A stretch of DNA of 64,000 nucleotides from Saccharothrix longispora (GTDB lineage: Bacteria > Actinomycetota > Actinomycetes > Mycobacteriales > Pseudonocardiaceae). Positions within the stretch are counted from its first letter, which is position 1. Each line of letters opens with the position of its first letter. Of this stretch, positions 17,642-27,607 are shown one piece after another. A program made the position numbers and the translations under genes. A model generated the notes under the pieces. The model was not told the origin of the DNA, made no database searches, and worked only from the letters and a program-made list of their open reading frames with translations. The DNA is taken from NCBI RefSeq assembly GCF_030852425.1, contig NZ_NSDM01000015.1, forward strand, positions 1 through 64,000, written 5' to 3'.

Positions 17642-18565
17642 GTGATCAGGTTGCGGCAGGTGGACGACGAGGGCGTGGAGCGGCTCCTCGCCCTGGCGGT
17701 CGAGGACGCCGACCCGGCCGACGTGATGCCGCCCGGCTGGACACCGGACCGGGCCGACGAGTTCCGCGAGTTCTACCGGGGCTTCCGGGACGACGCCTAC
17801 GAGATCGTCGACGACGACCGCACGGTGGGCATGATCCGGCTCACCGACGCGGGCGAGACCGGCATCTGGGTGGCGCGGCGCGCACGGGGCGCCGGCGTGG
17901 GCCTCGCCGCCCTGCACCGCCTCCTGGAGCTGGCGCCGAGACGGGGTGTGCGCACCCTCGTCGCCGAGACCACCGCCGACAACGCCGCGGCGCTGGCCCT
18001 GTTGACCAAGGCGGGCGCGGTGGCGGAGACGACCGGCGACCGGGTCGCGGCGCGGCTGCCGGTGCCCGCCGAACCCTCGCCCGAGCTGGCCGACCCCGCC
18101 GAGCTGCTCCACGCCTACCTGGACTTCTACCGCGAGGCGGTGCTGCGCAAGCTGCGCGGCCTGTCCGAGGAGGAGCTGCGCACCAGCCGCCTGCCCTCGG
18201 GCTGGACGCCGCTGGGGATGCTCAAGCACCTCGCCCACGTCGAGCTGCGGTGGCTGCGCCACTGCTTCCGCGGCGAGGACGTCGACCGCCCGTACGGCGA
18301 CCCCGACGTGCCGCGCGCCGAGTGGGCGGTCGGGGAGGGCGACACCACCGAGGGCATCCGCGCCTTCTACCTGGAGCAGTGCGCCCGCTCCCGCGAGATC
18401 GCCGCCGGGGCCGCGCTGACCGACCGCGTGGCCCGCTGGACCGCGACCGACGCGCCGCGGCCCACCCTCGCCTGGGTGCTGTTCCACCTGCTCCAGGAGT
18501 ACGCGCGCCACACCGGGCACCTCGACGTGGCGCGCGAGCTCGGCGACGGCGTGCTCGGGACCTGA
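17642..18565 (+). CDS. GNAT acetyltransferase fused to a DinB/DUF664 domain
   Basis: The 307-residue protein joins two folds. Residues 1-140 form a GNAT domain (VGMIRLTDAGETGIWVARRARGAGVG as acetyl-CoA-binding loop, then ETTADNAAALALLTKAGA). Residues 145-300 form a DinB/DUF664 four-helix domain with HAYLDFYREAVLRKL, MLKHLAHVELRWLRH and EYARHTGHLDVAREL, the histidines being likely metal ligands. DinB-like domains often use mycothiol or bacillithiol; in an actinomycete mycothiol would be the natural partner, but this is inference. The start is GTG at 17642. The gene is divergent from PadR and convergent with the TetR gene. Confidence 0.88.
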   Translation: MIRLRQVDDEGVERLLALAVEDADPADVMPPGWTPDRADEFREFYRGFRDDAYEIVDDDRTVGMIRLTDAGETGIWVARRARGAGVGLAALHRLLELAPRRGVRTLVAETTADNAAALALLTKAGAVAETTGDRVAARLPVPAEPSPELADPAELLHAYLDFYREAVLRKLRGLSEEELRTSRLPSGWTPLGMLKHLAHVELRWLRHCFRGEDVDRPYGDPDVPRAEWAVGEGDTTEGIRAFYLEQCARSREIAAGAALTDRVARWTATDAPRPTLAWVLFHLLQEYARHTGHLDVARELGDGVLGT

Positions 18566-18605
18566 CCGGCCGACCACGACGGTCGCGAACGGGTCGACGT
18601 CCACG

Positions 18606-18626
18606 ACGCCGGCCCGTCCCCGGCGT
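18606..18626. terminator. Hairpin between convergent genes
   Basis: ACGCCGG (18606-18612) and CCGGCGT (18620-18626) form a 7-bp stem with a 7-nt loop between the GNAT-DinB and TetR stop codons. Confidence 0.5.
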
Positions 18627-18633
18627 GCGCCGC

Positions 18634-19458
18634 CTACGAGGGCGGCCCGTCCCCGAGGCGGGCCACCGCGACCTCGATGCCGTCCAGCAGCACCGCCAAC
18701 CCCGTCGTGAAGCTCTCCACCGCCCCGCGCTCCAGGTAGGACGCGCACGGGTCGCCCGGCACCGGCGGCGGCTCCTCCACGCCGATCCACGCCGCCAGCG
18801 GGAACCGCTCGCCGAAGTCCGGCGCCACCTCGTCGAGCACCGGCGACCGGGCGAACCACCACTCCTCGTCCGACACCCCCGTGTCCGCCGCCGCCCGCCG
18901 CGCGTCCGACACCACCGCCGCCGCACCCCGCACGAACTGCGTCAACGCCCCCACCACACCCCGCAGCACCCCCACCGGCAGCCCCGTCCCCCGCAGCACC
19001 CGCAGCAGCGCCTCCAGCGCCGCGAACTCACCCGGCCCCAGCACCGGCCGCGCCTGCGACACCTGCAACACCCACGGGTGGCGCAGGTAGAACGCCCGGG
19101 TGTCCGCCGCCCACGCCTCCAGCGCCGGCCGCCACCCACCACCCAGCGGGTAGTCCACGGGTAGCTCGCGCTGCACCCGGTCGCACATCAGGTCGATCAG
19201 CTCGGCCTTGTTCGGCACGTAGGTGTAGAGCGCCATCGCCGTGCGCCCCAGCCGCTCCCCCACCGCGCGCATCGACAACGCCGCCATCCCGTCCCGGTCG
19301 GCGATCGCGATCGCGGCGCCCACCACCGCCTCCACGCTCAACCCCGGCCTCGGCCCCGGCCGCGCGACGCCCGCGCCCCCCTCGCCCGCGTCCTCGGCGG
19401 CACGCCACAGCAGCCGCATCGACCGACGCGGGTCCCCCTGCCCGGCGTACACCACCAC
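18634..19458 (-). CDS. TetR-family regulator of the divergent UvrA-like gene
   Basis: The 274-residue protein has an N-terminal extension of about 40 residues, the TetR helix-turn-helix (VVGAAIAIADRDGMAALSMRAVGERLGRTAMALYTYV) and a TetR_C-type ligand domain (FYLRHPWVLQVSQARP, EEWWFARSPVLDEVAPDF). GTG at 19458 follows AAGGAG at 19470-19465 with six bases of spacing; three GTG codons in a row make the exact start uncertain. Two palindromic sites lie in the shared promoter region, so it should repress itself and the UvrA-like gene until a drug-like ligand binds. Confidence 0.92.
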   Translation of the reverse strand: MVVYAGQGDPRRSMRLLWRAAEDAGEGGAGVARPGPRPGLSVEAVVGAAIAIADRDGMAALSMRAVGERLGRTAMALYTYVPNKAELIDLMCDRVQRELPVDYPLGGGWRPALEAWAADTRAFYLRHPWVLQVSQARPVLGPGEFAALEALLRVLRGTGLPVGVLRGVVGALTQFVRGAAAVVSDARRAAADTGVSDEEWWFARSPVLDEVAPDFGERFPLAAWIGVEEPPPVPGDPCASYLERGAVESFTTGLAVLLDGIEVAVARLGDGPPS

Positions 19459-19466
19459 TTGTCACT

Positions 19467-19513
19467 CCTTACGCCGTAAAGTACTGTTCCCGCGATCACT
19501 TTACGTCATAAAA
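19467..19513. promoter_or_regulatory. Two inverted TetR operators between divergent genes
   Basis: The sequence at 19467-19482, read on the minus strand, is ACTTTACGGCGTAAGG. The plus strand at 19498-19513 reads ACTTTACGTCATAAAA. Both share ACTTTACGKCRTAA, are themselves imperfect palindromes, and face opposite directions with 15 bases between them. They cover the expected -10 regions of both the TetR and UvrA-like genes, which fits dual repression. Confidence 0.75.
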
Positions 19514-19531
19514 AAACCAGGGGGAAGAAGC

Positions 19532-21777
<2,246 letters not shown>

Positions 21778-21793
<16 letters not shown>

Positions 21794-23289
21794 CCCACCA
21801 CCGCGCCGTGGGAGCCGGCCACCACCGGCAGCTCCCACGGCGCCGCCTCCTCCAACTGCCGCGCCAACCGCAACAACACCCCCTCCGCCGACAACCGACC
21901 CACGAACTGCACCCCCATCGGCAACCCCTCCGCCGTCCGGTGCAGCGGCAGGCTGATCGCCGGACGCCCCGTCACGTTCGCCAACTGCGTGTACGGCACC
22001 CACGCCAGGTTCCGCTCCACCACCTGGTCCACCGCGCCGCCCAACCGCAACAACCGCGACCCGCCCACCCGCACCAGCCCACCCGCCACCGCCCGCAACA
22101 CCGCCGGCGTGTCCAACGCCCCCACCCGCACCGGAGGCTCCCCCAACGTCGGCGTCATCAACAGGTCGAACCGCTCGTGGAACCCCGCCAACGCCGCGAT
22201 GTGCTCACGCCGCCGCTCCTGCGCCGCCTCCAGCTCCACCGCCCCGAACGACCGCCCCAACGCCGCCATCAACACCGTGTCCGGCTCGAACGCCCCGTCA
22301 CCCACCCCGTACGCCCGCTTGATCCGCGCCACCTCCACCGCCTGGTGCACGAACCAGATCGTCAGGAAGTCCCGCCCCAACCGCCGGTCGTCGTGCGGCG
22401 GCGCCACCTCCTCCACCTCGTGCCCCAACCCCACCAGCAGCTCCGCCGCCCGCTCCACCGCCCGCACCGCCTCCGGGTGCGGAGTCCCCCGCAACGCGCA
22501 CCGCGTCGTGAACCCCACCCGCAACCGCCCCGGCCCCTCCCCCAACCCGGCCAGCAGCGATCCCGCCGGCACCCCCGGCGCGAACGGGCTCATCGCGTCC
22601 GCCCCCACCAGCACGTCCAGCATCGCCGCCGTGTCCCGCACCGTCCGCGACACCACCCCGTGCGTCGCCAACCCGCTCAACGGCTCGCTCTCGTCCGGCC
22701 CGAACGGCACCAACCCCCGCCCCGGCTTCAACCCCACCAACCCCGTGCACGCCGCCGGGATGCGGATCGACCCGCCACCGTCACTGGCCCCGGCCACCGG
22801 CACCACCCCCGCCGCCACCGCCGCCGCGGACCCGCCCGACGACCCACCCGGCGTGCGGCTCGGGTCCCACGGGTTGCGCGCCGGCCCGAACAGCACCGGC
22901 TCGGTGACCCCCTTCGACCCGAACTCCGGCGTGCTGGTCTTGCCGAACACCACCACCCCCGCGTCCAGCCACCGCCGCACCACCGTGCTGGTGCTCGTCG
23001 CCACCACGCCCGCCAACGCGCGCGAGCCGTTGGACGTCGGCGTGCCCGCCAGGTCCTGGTGCAGGTCCTTGAGCAGGAACGGCACCCCCGCGAACGGACC
23101 GGACAGCTCTTCCCCGACCCGCCGGTCGGCGTGGTCGTCCACCCACGCGCAGATGGCGTTCACGGTCGGGTTCACCGCCCTCGCGCGGGCCCTCGCGAGG
23201 GCGAGCAGCTCCGCCGGCGTCACCTCGCCCGCCGCCACCAGCGCGCCCAGCGCCAGCCCGTCGTGCCGCAGGTAGTCGTGCTCGTCCAC
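21778..23289 (-). CDS. Amidase (amidase-signature family)
   Basis: The 503-residue enzyme shows the Ser-cis-Ser-Lys triad of the amidase signature family: Lys in GVPFLLKDLHQ, cis-Ser in PGGSSGGSAAAVAAG and nucleophile Ser in GASDGGGSIRIPAACTGLVGLKPGRG. It should hydrolyse a carboxamide or related amide in the cytoplasm. The start is GTG at 23289 (VDEHDYLRHDGLALG). The gene is convergent with the UvrA-like gene and its upstream region holds a 30-bp dispersed element and a hairpin. Its substrate is unknown; it is not a GatA subunit because no GatB or GatC lies nearby. Confidence 0.93.
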
Positions 23290-23375
23290 CCGGTTCCTCC
23301 CGCGTCTTCGGCGTCGTGTGCTCGTGATCGTCGCCCAACCCGGTGAAGTCGCCACCTGTTGGTGTTTTCTTTATC

Positions 23376-23405
23376 CACACTGAAGTAATAGGGACCACTG
23401 GTACC
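23376..23405. repeat. 30-bp dispersed element, copy 2
   Basis: It begins CACACTGAAGTAATAGGG and ends ACCACTGGTACC, identical to copy 3 at 28 of 30 positions. In the plus-strand orientation it lies 193 bases upstream of the subtilase ATG; it is 86 bases upstream of the amidase start on the other strand. The bases just before it make TTATCCACA, a perfect DnaA-box consensus, but this is not shared by the other copies. Role is probably regulatory. Confidence 0.65.
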
Positions 23406-23423
23406 GAGCAGGCCCGTGTTCAC

Positions 23424-23450
23424 CCGTACGGGGTTCGGTACCCCGTACGG
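23424..23450. promoter_or_regulatory. Perfect hairpin built from CCGTACGG palindromes
   Basis: CCGTACGGGGT (23424-23434) and ACCCCGTACGG (23440-23450) form a perfect 11-bp stem with loop TCGGT. Each arm contains the 8-bp palindrome CCGTACGG. It lies between divergent amidase and subtilase genes, so an operator pair or leader structure is more likely than a terminator. Confidence 0.5.
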
Positions 23451-23598
23451 CACGTACACGTGCGGCCGATTGTCCAGGTAGGAGGGCTGCTCTAACGTTC
23501 CCGACCACGTCCGCGCGTACGTGACCGGGAATCACCCGATCCGACGACCCCGAGCCGCATCGGGTCGCCGGAACCCCTGCACGAGGGAGAACCCTGCG

Positions 23599-25533
23599 AT
23601 GGGAGACGTTCGCGCACCCAGACGCGCCCTGGTCGCCTTAGGCACAGCCGCCCTCACGGCGCTGGCCCTGACCACGAGCGCCACGACCGCCGCCGCCGAG
23701 GGAGAGATCCTCGGCGCGAACAACCCGACCGCGATCGCGGACAGCTACATCGTCGTCTACGACCAGCTGTCCACCCAGAGCGTCGACGCGCTCACCGCCG
23801 ACCTGAGCGCCAAGTACGACGCCCGGGTCGACTTCACCTACCGCCACGCGCTCAAGGGCTTCGCGGGCACGCTGTCCGAGAAGGCGGCGCGCAAGCTCGC
23901 CGCCGAACCCGGCGTCGCCTACGTCCAGCAGAACGGCGAGATCCGGGCGACCGACACCCAACCCAACCCGCCGTCGTGGGGCCTGGACCGCATCGACCAG
24001 CGCGACCTGCCGCTGGACTCGTCCTACACCCACCCGAACAACGGCTCCGGCGTCACCGCGTACATCATCGACACCGGCATCCGCACCACGCACTCCGACT
24101 TCGGCGGCCGCGCCACCTGGGGCACCAACACCGTCGACACCAACAACACCGACTGCAACGGCCACGGCACGCACGTCGCCGGCACGGTCGGCGGCGCGGC
24201 GCACGGCGTGGCCAAGGGCGTCACGCTGGTCGCGGTCAAGGTGCTCAACTGCGCCGGTTCCGGCTCGTTCGCCGGTGTCGCCGCGGGCATCGACTGGGTC
24301 ACCGGCCACCACACCTCCGGCCCTGCCGTGGCGAACATGAGCCTCGGGGGCCAGGGCAGCGACGTGACCGGCGAGAACGCGGTCCGCAACTCGATCGCCG
24401 ACGGCGTCACCTACGCCATCGCCTCGGGCAACTCCAACGCCGACGCGTGCAACTTCACCCCGGCGCGCGTCGCCGAGGCGATCACGGTCAACGCCTCGAC
24501 GAACGGCGACGCGCGGGCCTCGTTCTCCAACTACGGCACGTGCAGCGACATCTTCGCCCCGGGCCAGAACATCACCTCCACCTGGAACACCAACGACACC
24601 GCGACCAACACCATCAGCGGCACGTCGATGGCCGCGCCGCACGTCGCGGGCGGCGCGGCGCTGCTGCTGGGCGCCACCCCGTCGCTGACGCCCGCGCAGG
24701 TCGCGAGCGCCATGGTGGCGAACTCCACGCCGAACAAGATCACCTCGCCGGGCGCGGGCTCCCCGAACCGGCTGCTGTTCACCAACACCGGCGGCGGCCC
24801 CGGCCCGGGCAACCCGTCCGTCACCCCGCCCGGCAACCAGACCGGCGTCGTCGGCACCGCCACGAGCCTCCAGCTCAAGGCCACCGGCGGCACCCCGCCG
24901 TACACCTGGTCGGCCACCGGCCTGCCGCCCGGCCTGTCGATCGACGCCTCGACCGGCCTGATCTCCGGCACGCCCACCACCGCGGGCGCCTACCCGGTGA
25001 CCGCGACGACCACCGACGCGGCGGGCCGCACCGGCTCGACGTCGTTCACCTGGACGATCACCCCGCCCGGCGGCTCCTGCTCCGCGCCCGGCGAGAAGCT
25101 CGCGAACGGCGGCTTCGAGAGCGGCACCACCGGCTGGTCCAACGCCACCTGGACGATCGGCCCGTGGACCGGCGCCGGCGCGCCGCGCACCGGCTCGCGG
25201 TCGTCCTGGATCAGCGGCTACGGCTACACCTACACCGAGACGCTGAGCCAGACCGTCACCGTCCCGGCGGGCTGCACCGGCACCACGCTGTCGTTCTGGC
25301 TGAAGGTCAGCACGGCGGAGTACGAGCCGGCGGTGTTCGACACCTTCACCGTCAAGGCCGGGGCGACCACCCTGGCGACCTACACCAACCTGACCCCGTC
25401 GGGCTACGCGCTGCGCTCCCTCGACCTGGGCGCCTTCGCGGGCCAGACCGTGGCGCTGAGCTTCACCGGCGCCGAGGACTGGTCGTACCAGACCTCGTTC
25501 GTGCTGGACGACGTCTCGGTCACCGCGGCGTGA
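23599..25533 (+). CDS. Secreted S8 subtilisin-like protease with Ig-like and C-terminal binding domains
   Basis: The 644-residue preproprotein has a signal peptide (residues 1-33), an I9 propeptide (about 45-120) and a proteinase-K-like catalytic domain. The triad is Asp158 in YIIDTGI, His189 in GHGTHVAG and Ser343 in [12 protein letters not shown]. After a Gly/Pro linker comes an Ig-like putative-sugar-binding-type module ([27 protein letters not shown]), then a C-terminal jelly-roll-like module ([11 protein letters not shown] to FVLDDVSV). ATG at 23599 follows GAGGGAGA. It is a secreted scavenging protease, terminated by a 34-bp palindrome. Confidence 0.95.
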   Translation: MGDVRAPRRALVALGTAALTALALTTSATTAAAEGEILGANNPTAIADSYIVVYDQLSTQSVDALTADLSAKYDARVDFTYRHALKGFAGTLSEKAARKLAAEPGVAYVQQNGEIRATDTQPNPPSWGLDRIDQRDLPLDSSYTHPNNGSGVTAYIIDTGIRTTHSDFGGRATWGTNTVDTNNTDCNGHGTHVAGTVGGAAHGVAKGVTLVAVKVLNCAGSGSFAGVAAGIDWVTGHHTSGPAVANMSLGGQGSDVTGENAVRNSIADGVTYAIASGNSNADACNFTPARVAEAITVNASTNGDARASFSNYGTCSDIFAPGQNITSTWNTNDTATNTISGTSMAAPHVAGGAALLLGATPSLTPAQVASAMVANSTPNKITSPGAGSPNRLLFTNTGGGPGPGNPSVTPPGNQTGVVGTATSLQLKATGGTPPYTWSATGLPPGLSIDASTGLISGTPTTAGAYPVTATTTDAAGRTGSTSFTWTITPPGGSCSAPGEKLANGGFESGTTGWSNATWTIGPWTGAGAPRTGSRSSWISGYGYTYTETLSQTVTVPAGCTGTTLSFWLKVSTAEYEPAVFDTFTVKAGATTLATYTNLTPSGYALRSLDLGAFAGQTVALSFTGAEDWSYQTSFVLDDVSVTAA

Positions 25534-25542
25534 TCCGGTAGT

Positions 25543-25576
25543 CGCGGGGGTCGGCGGGCGCCCGCCGACCCCCGCG
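25543..25576 (+). terminator. Perfect 34-bp palindromic terminator of the subtilase gene
   Basis: The 17-bp arm CGCGGGGGTCGGCGGGC (25543-25559) is followed directly by its reverse complement (25560-25576). It lies 9 bases after the stop codon and 3 bases before the -35 box of the next gene. Confidence 0.8.
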
Positions 25577-25579
25577 GCG

Positions 25580-25608
25580 TTGACGTGCGCCCGAACGCCT
25601 CCTACGTT
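25580..25608 (+). promoter_or_regulatory. Sigma-70-type promoter giving a leaderless IclR mRNA
   Basis: TTGACG (25580-25585) and TACGTT (25603-25608) are separated by exactly 17 bases. Six bases later stands GTG at 25615, which makes the start codon the likely first transcribed base. There is no Shine-Dalgarno sequence. Confidence 0.7.
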
Positions 25609-25614
25609 CAGCCG

Positions 25615-26361
25615 GTGGCGGGCGGGTCCTCGGGCAGGAGCGTGGTGGCCCGCGCGCTCGACGTGCTCACCGCCCTCGACGGGCACCCGGACGGGCTGCC
25701 GCTGGCCGAGCTGGCCCGGCGCAGCGGCCTGCCGCTGTCCACCGCGCACCGGCTGGCCGGCGACCTGGTCGCGCACCAGGTGCTGGAACGCCTCCCGGAC
25801 CGCCGGTACGTGGTCGGCAGGCGGCTGTGGCGGCTCGGGCTGCTGGCCCGCGTGCAGGTGGAGCTGCGCGAGGCGGCGCTGCCGTTCATGCAGGACCTGT
25901 ACGAGGCGACGCGGGAGAACGTGCACCTCGCCGTGCGCGACGACACCACCGCGCTCTACCTGGAGCGCATCCACGGCCACGGCTCGGTCCCGGTGGTGAG
26001 CCGGGCGGGCGGCCGGTTGCCGCTGCACGCCACCGGCGTCGGCAAGGTGCTGCTGGCGCACGCGCCGCGGGACGTCGTCGCCCGCGTCGTGGCCGCCCTG
26101 GAGCGGTGCACCCCGTACACGATCACCGAGCCGGGCCGGTTGCTGCGCGAGTTGGCCGGGGTGCGCCGCCGGGGGCACGCCCGCACCGCGCAGGAGATGA
26201 CGCTGGGCTCGTGCTCCGCGGCGGTGCCGGTGCGCGCCGCGGACGGCGCGGTGGTGGCGGCCCTCGGCCTGGTCGTGGCGACCCACCGCGACCCCGAACG
26301 GCACGTCACCGCGCTGCGCGTCGCCGCGGGCGGCATCTCACGCGTGCTCGCCCGCCCGTGA
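25615..26361 (+). CDS. IclR-family regulator, probable regulator of pobA
   Basis: The protein of 248 residues has the IclR winged helix (VVARALDVLTALDGHPDG, LAELARRSGLPLSTAHRLAGDLVAHQVLE) and the C-terminal effector domain (HLAVRDDTTALYLERIHG, LPLHATGVGKVLLAH). GTG at 25615 is chosen because it sits six bases after a good -10 box; GTG at 25585 would lie inside that promoter. The gene is directly upstream of pobA on the same strand. IclR proteins of the PobR/PcaR type control 4-hydroxybenzoate catabolism, which supports a regulator-target pair. Confidence 0.92.
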   Translation: MAGGSSGRSVVARALDVLTALDGHPDGLPLAELARRSGLPLSTAHRLAGDLVAHQVLERLPDRRYVVGRRLWRLGLLARVQVELREAALPFMQDLYEATRENVHLAVRDDTTALYLERIHGHGSVPVVSRAGGRLPLHATGVGKVLLAHAPRDVVARVVAALERCTPYTITEPGRLLRELAGVRRRGHARTAQEMTLGSCSAAVPVRAADGAVVAALGLVVATHRDPERHVTALRVAAGGISRVLARP

Positions 26362-26452
26362 CGGACCTCCGCGGAGGCTCCACCCGGCCGACTGCCGCTG
26401 AGCGGAAGCCCCGCCTTGGCCGGTTCCCCGGCGCGGAGCAGGCTTGGCCGCC

Positions 26453-27607
26453 ATGCGCACACAGGTCGCCGTCGTCGGTGCCGGTCCCGCCGGGTTGCTG
26501 CTCTCCCACCTGCTCGCCCTGCACGACATCGACTCGGTCGTCGTCGAGAACCGCTCGCGCGCCTACGTCGAGGCGCGCATCCGGGCCGGCGTGCTGGAGC
26601 AGGGCACCGCGGACCTGCTGATCGACGCGGGGCTCGGCGACCGGCTCAAGGCCGAGGGCCTGCGGCACGACGGCATCCACCTCCAGTGGCCCGGGACCCG
26701 CCACCGCCTCGACTTCCGCGAGCTGACCGGGCGCTCGGTGTGGGTCTACGGGCAGACCGAGGTCGTGAAGGACCTGCTGGCCGCGCGGCACGAGCACGTG
26801 CACTTCGAGGTCGCTGGGACCGCGCTGCACGACCTCGACACCGACCGGCCGTCGGTGTCGTTCACGGACTCCTCCGGCACGCCGAGGCGGCTCACCGCCG
26901 ACGTGGTGGTGGGCGCGGACGGCTTCCACGGCGTGAGCCGGGAGACGATCCCCGCCGCGCTGCGCACGCAGTGGGAGCGGCACTACCCGTTCGGCTGGCT
27001 GGGCATCCTGGCCGAGGTCCCGCCGTCGACCGACGAGCTGATCTACGCCTGGCACCCGGACGGGTTCGCCATGCACAGCATGCGGTCGCCGGTGCTGAGC
27101 AGGCTCTACCTCCAGGTCGACCCGGCCGAGCGCATCGAGGACTGGTCCGACGAGCGGATCTGGTCCGCGCTGGAAACCCGGCTCGGCCTGGACGGGTGGA
27201 CGCTCGACCGCGGCCCGGTCGTGGACAAGGGCATCACGCCGATGCGCAGCTTCGTCAGCACCCCCATGCGGCACGGGAGGCTGTTCCTGGTCGGCGACGC
27301 CGCGCACATCGTGCCGCCGACCGGCGCGAAGGGGCTGAACCTGGCGGTGGCGGACGTCGCCGTGCTGGCGCGGGCACTGGAGGCGTTCTTCGGCTCGGGC
27401 CGCACGGACCTGCTCGACGGCTACGAGGAGCGGGCGCTGCACCGGGTCTGGCGGTGCACGCACTTCTCCTGGTGGATGACCACGATGCTGCACACCACCG
27501 GTGACGCGCTGGACCGGGAGCTCCAGCTCAGCCAACTGCGGTACGTGTGCTCGTCCACCGCGGCGGCGACGGGCCTGGCGGAGAACTACGCGGGCCTGCC
27601 GTTCTGA
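26453..27607 (+). CDS. pobA: 4-hydroxybenzoate 3-monooxygenase
   Basis: The 384-residue flavoprotein hydroxylase starts MRTQVAVVGAGPAGLLLSHLL (FAD dinucleotide fold), carries the DG-type motif VVVGADGFHGVSR and the GD motif LFLVGDAAHIVPPTGAKGLNLAVAD, and ends with a region typical for p-hydroxybenzoate hydroxylase (RYVCSSTAAATGLAENYAGLPF). It converts 4-hydroxybenzoate to protocatechuate with NAD(P)H and O2. ATG at 26453 has no good ribosome binding site, and CAGGCT lies eight bases upstream, so it may be leaderless. No pca ring-cleavage genes are seen nearby. The 3' end overlaps the NLR-like gene by 22 bases. Confidence 0.95.
   Translation: MRTQVAVVGAGPAGLLLSHLLALHDIDSVVVENRSRAYVEARIRAGVLEQGTADLLIDAGLGDRLKAEGLRHDGIHLQWPGTRHRLDFRELTGRSVWVYGQTEVVKDLLAARHEHVHFEVAGTALHDLDTDRPSVSFTDSSGTPRRLTADVVVGADGFHGVSRETIPAALRTQWERHYPFGWLGILAEVPPSTDELIYAWHPDGFAMHSMRSPVLSRLYLQVDPAERIEDWSDERIWSALETRLGLDGWTLDRGPVVDKGITPMRSFVSTPMRHGRLFLVGDAAHIVPPTGAKGLNLAVADVAVLARALEAFFGSGRTDLLDGYEERALHRVWRCTHFSWWMTTMLHTTGDALDRELQLSQLRYVCSSTAAATGLAENYAGLPF

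Noticed and set aside
23371..23379. TTATCCACA as a DnaA box and possible replication origin
   Set aside because: It is a single site; no cluster of boxes, dnaA, dnaN or AT-rich unwinding region is present.
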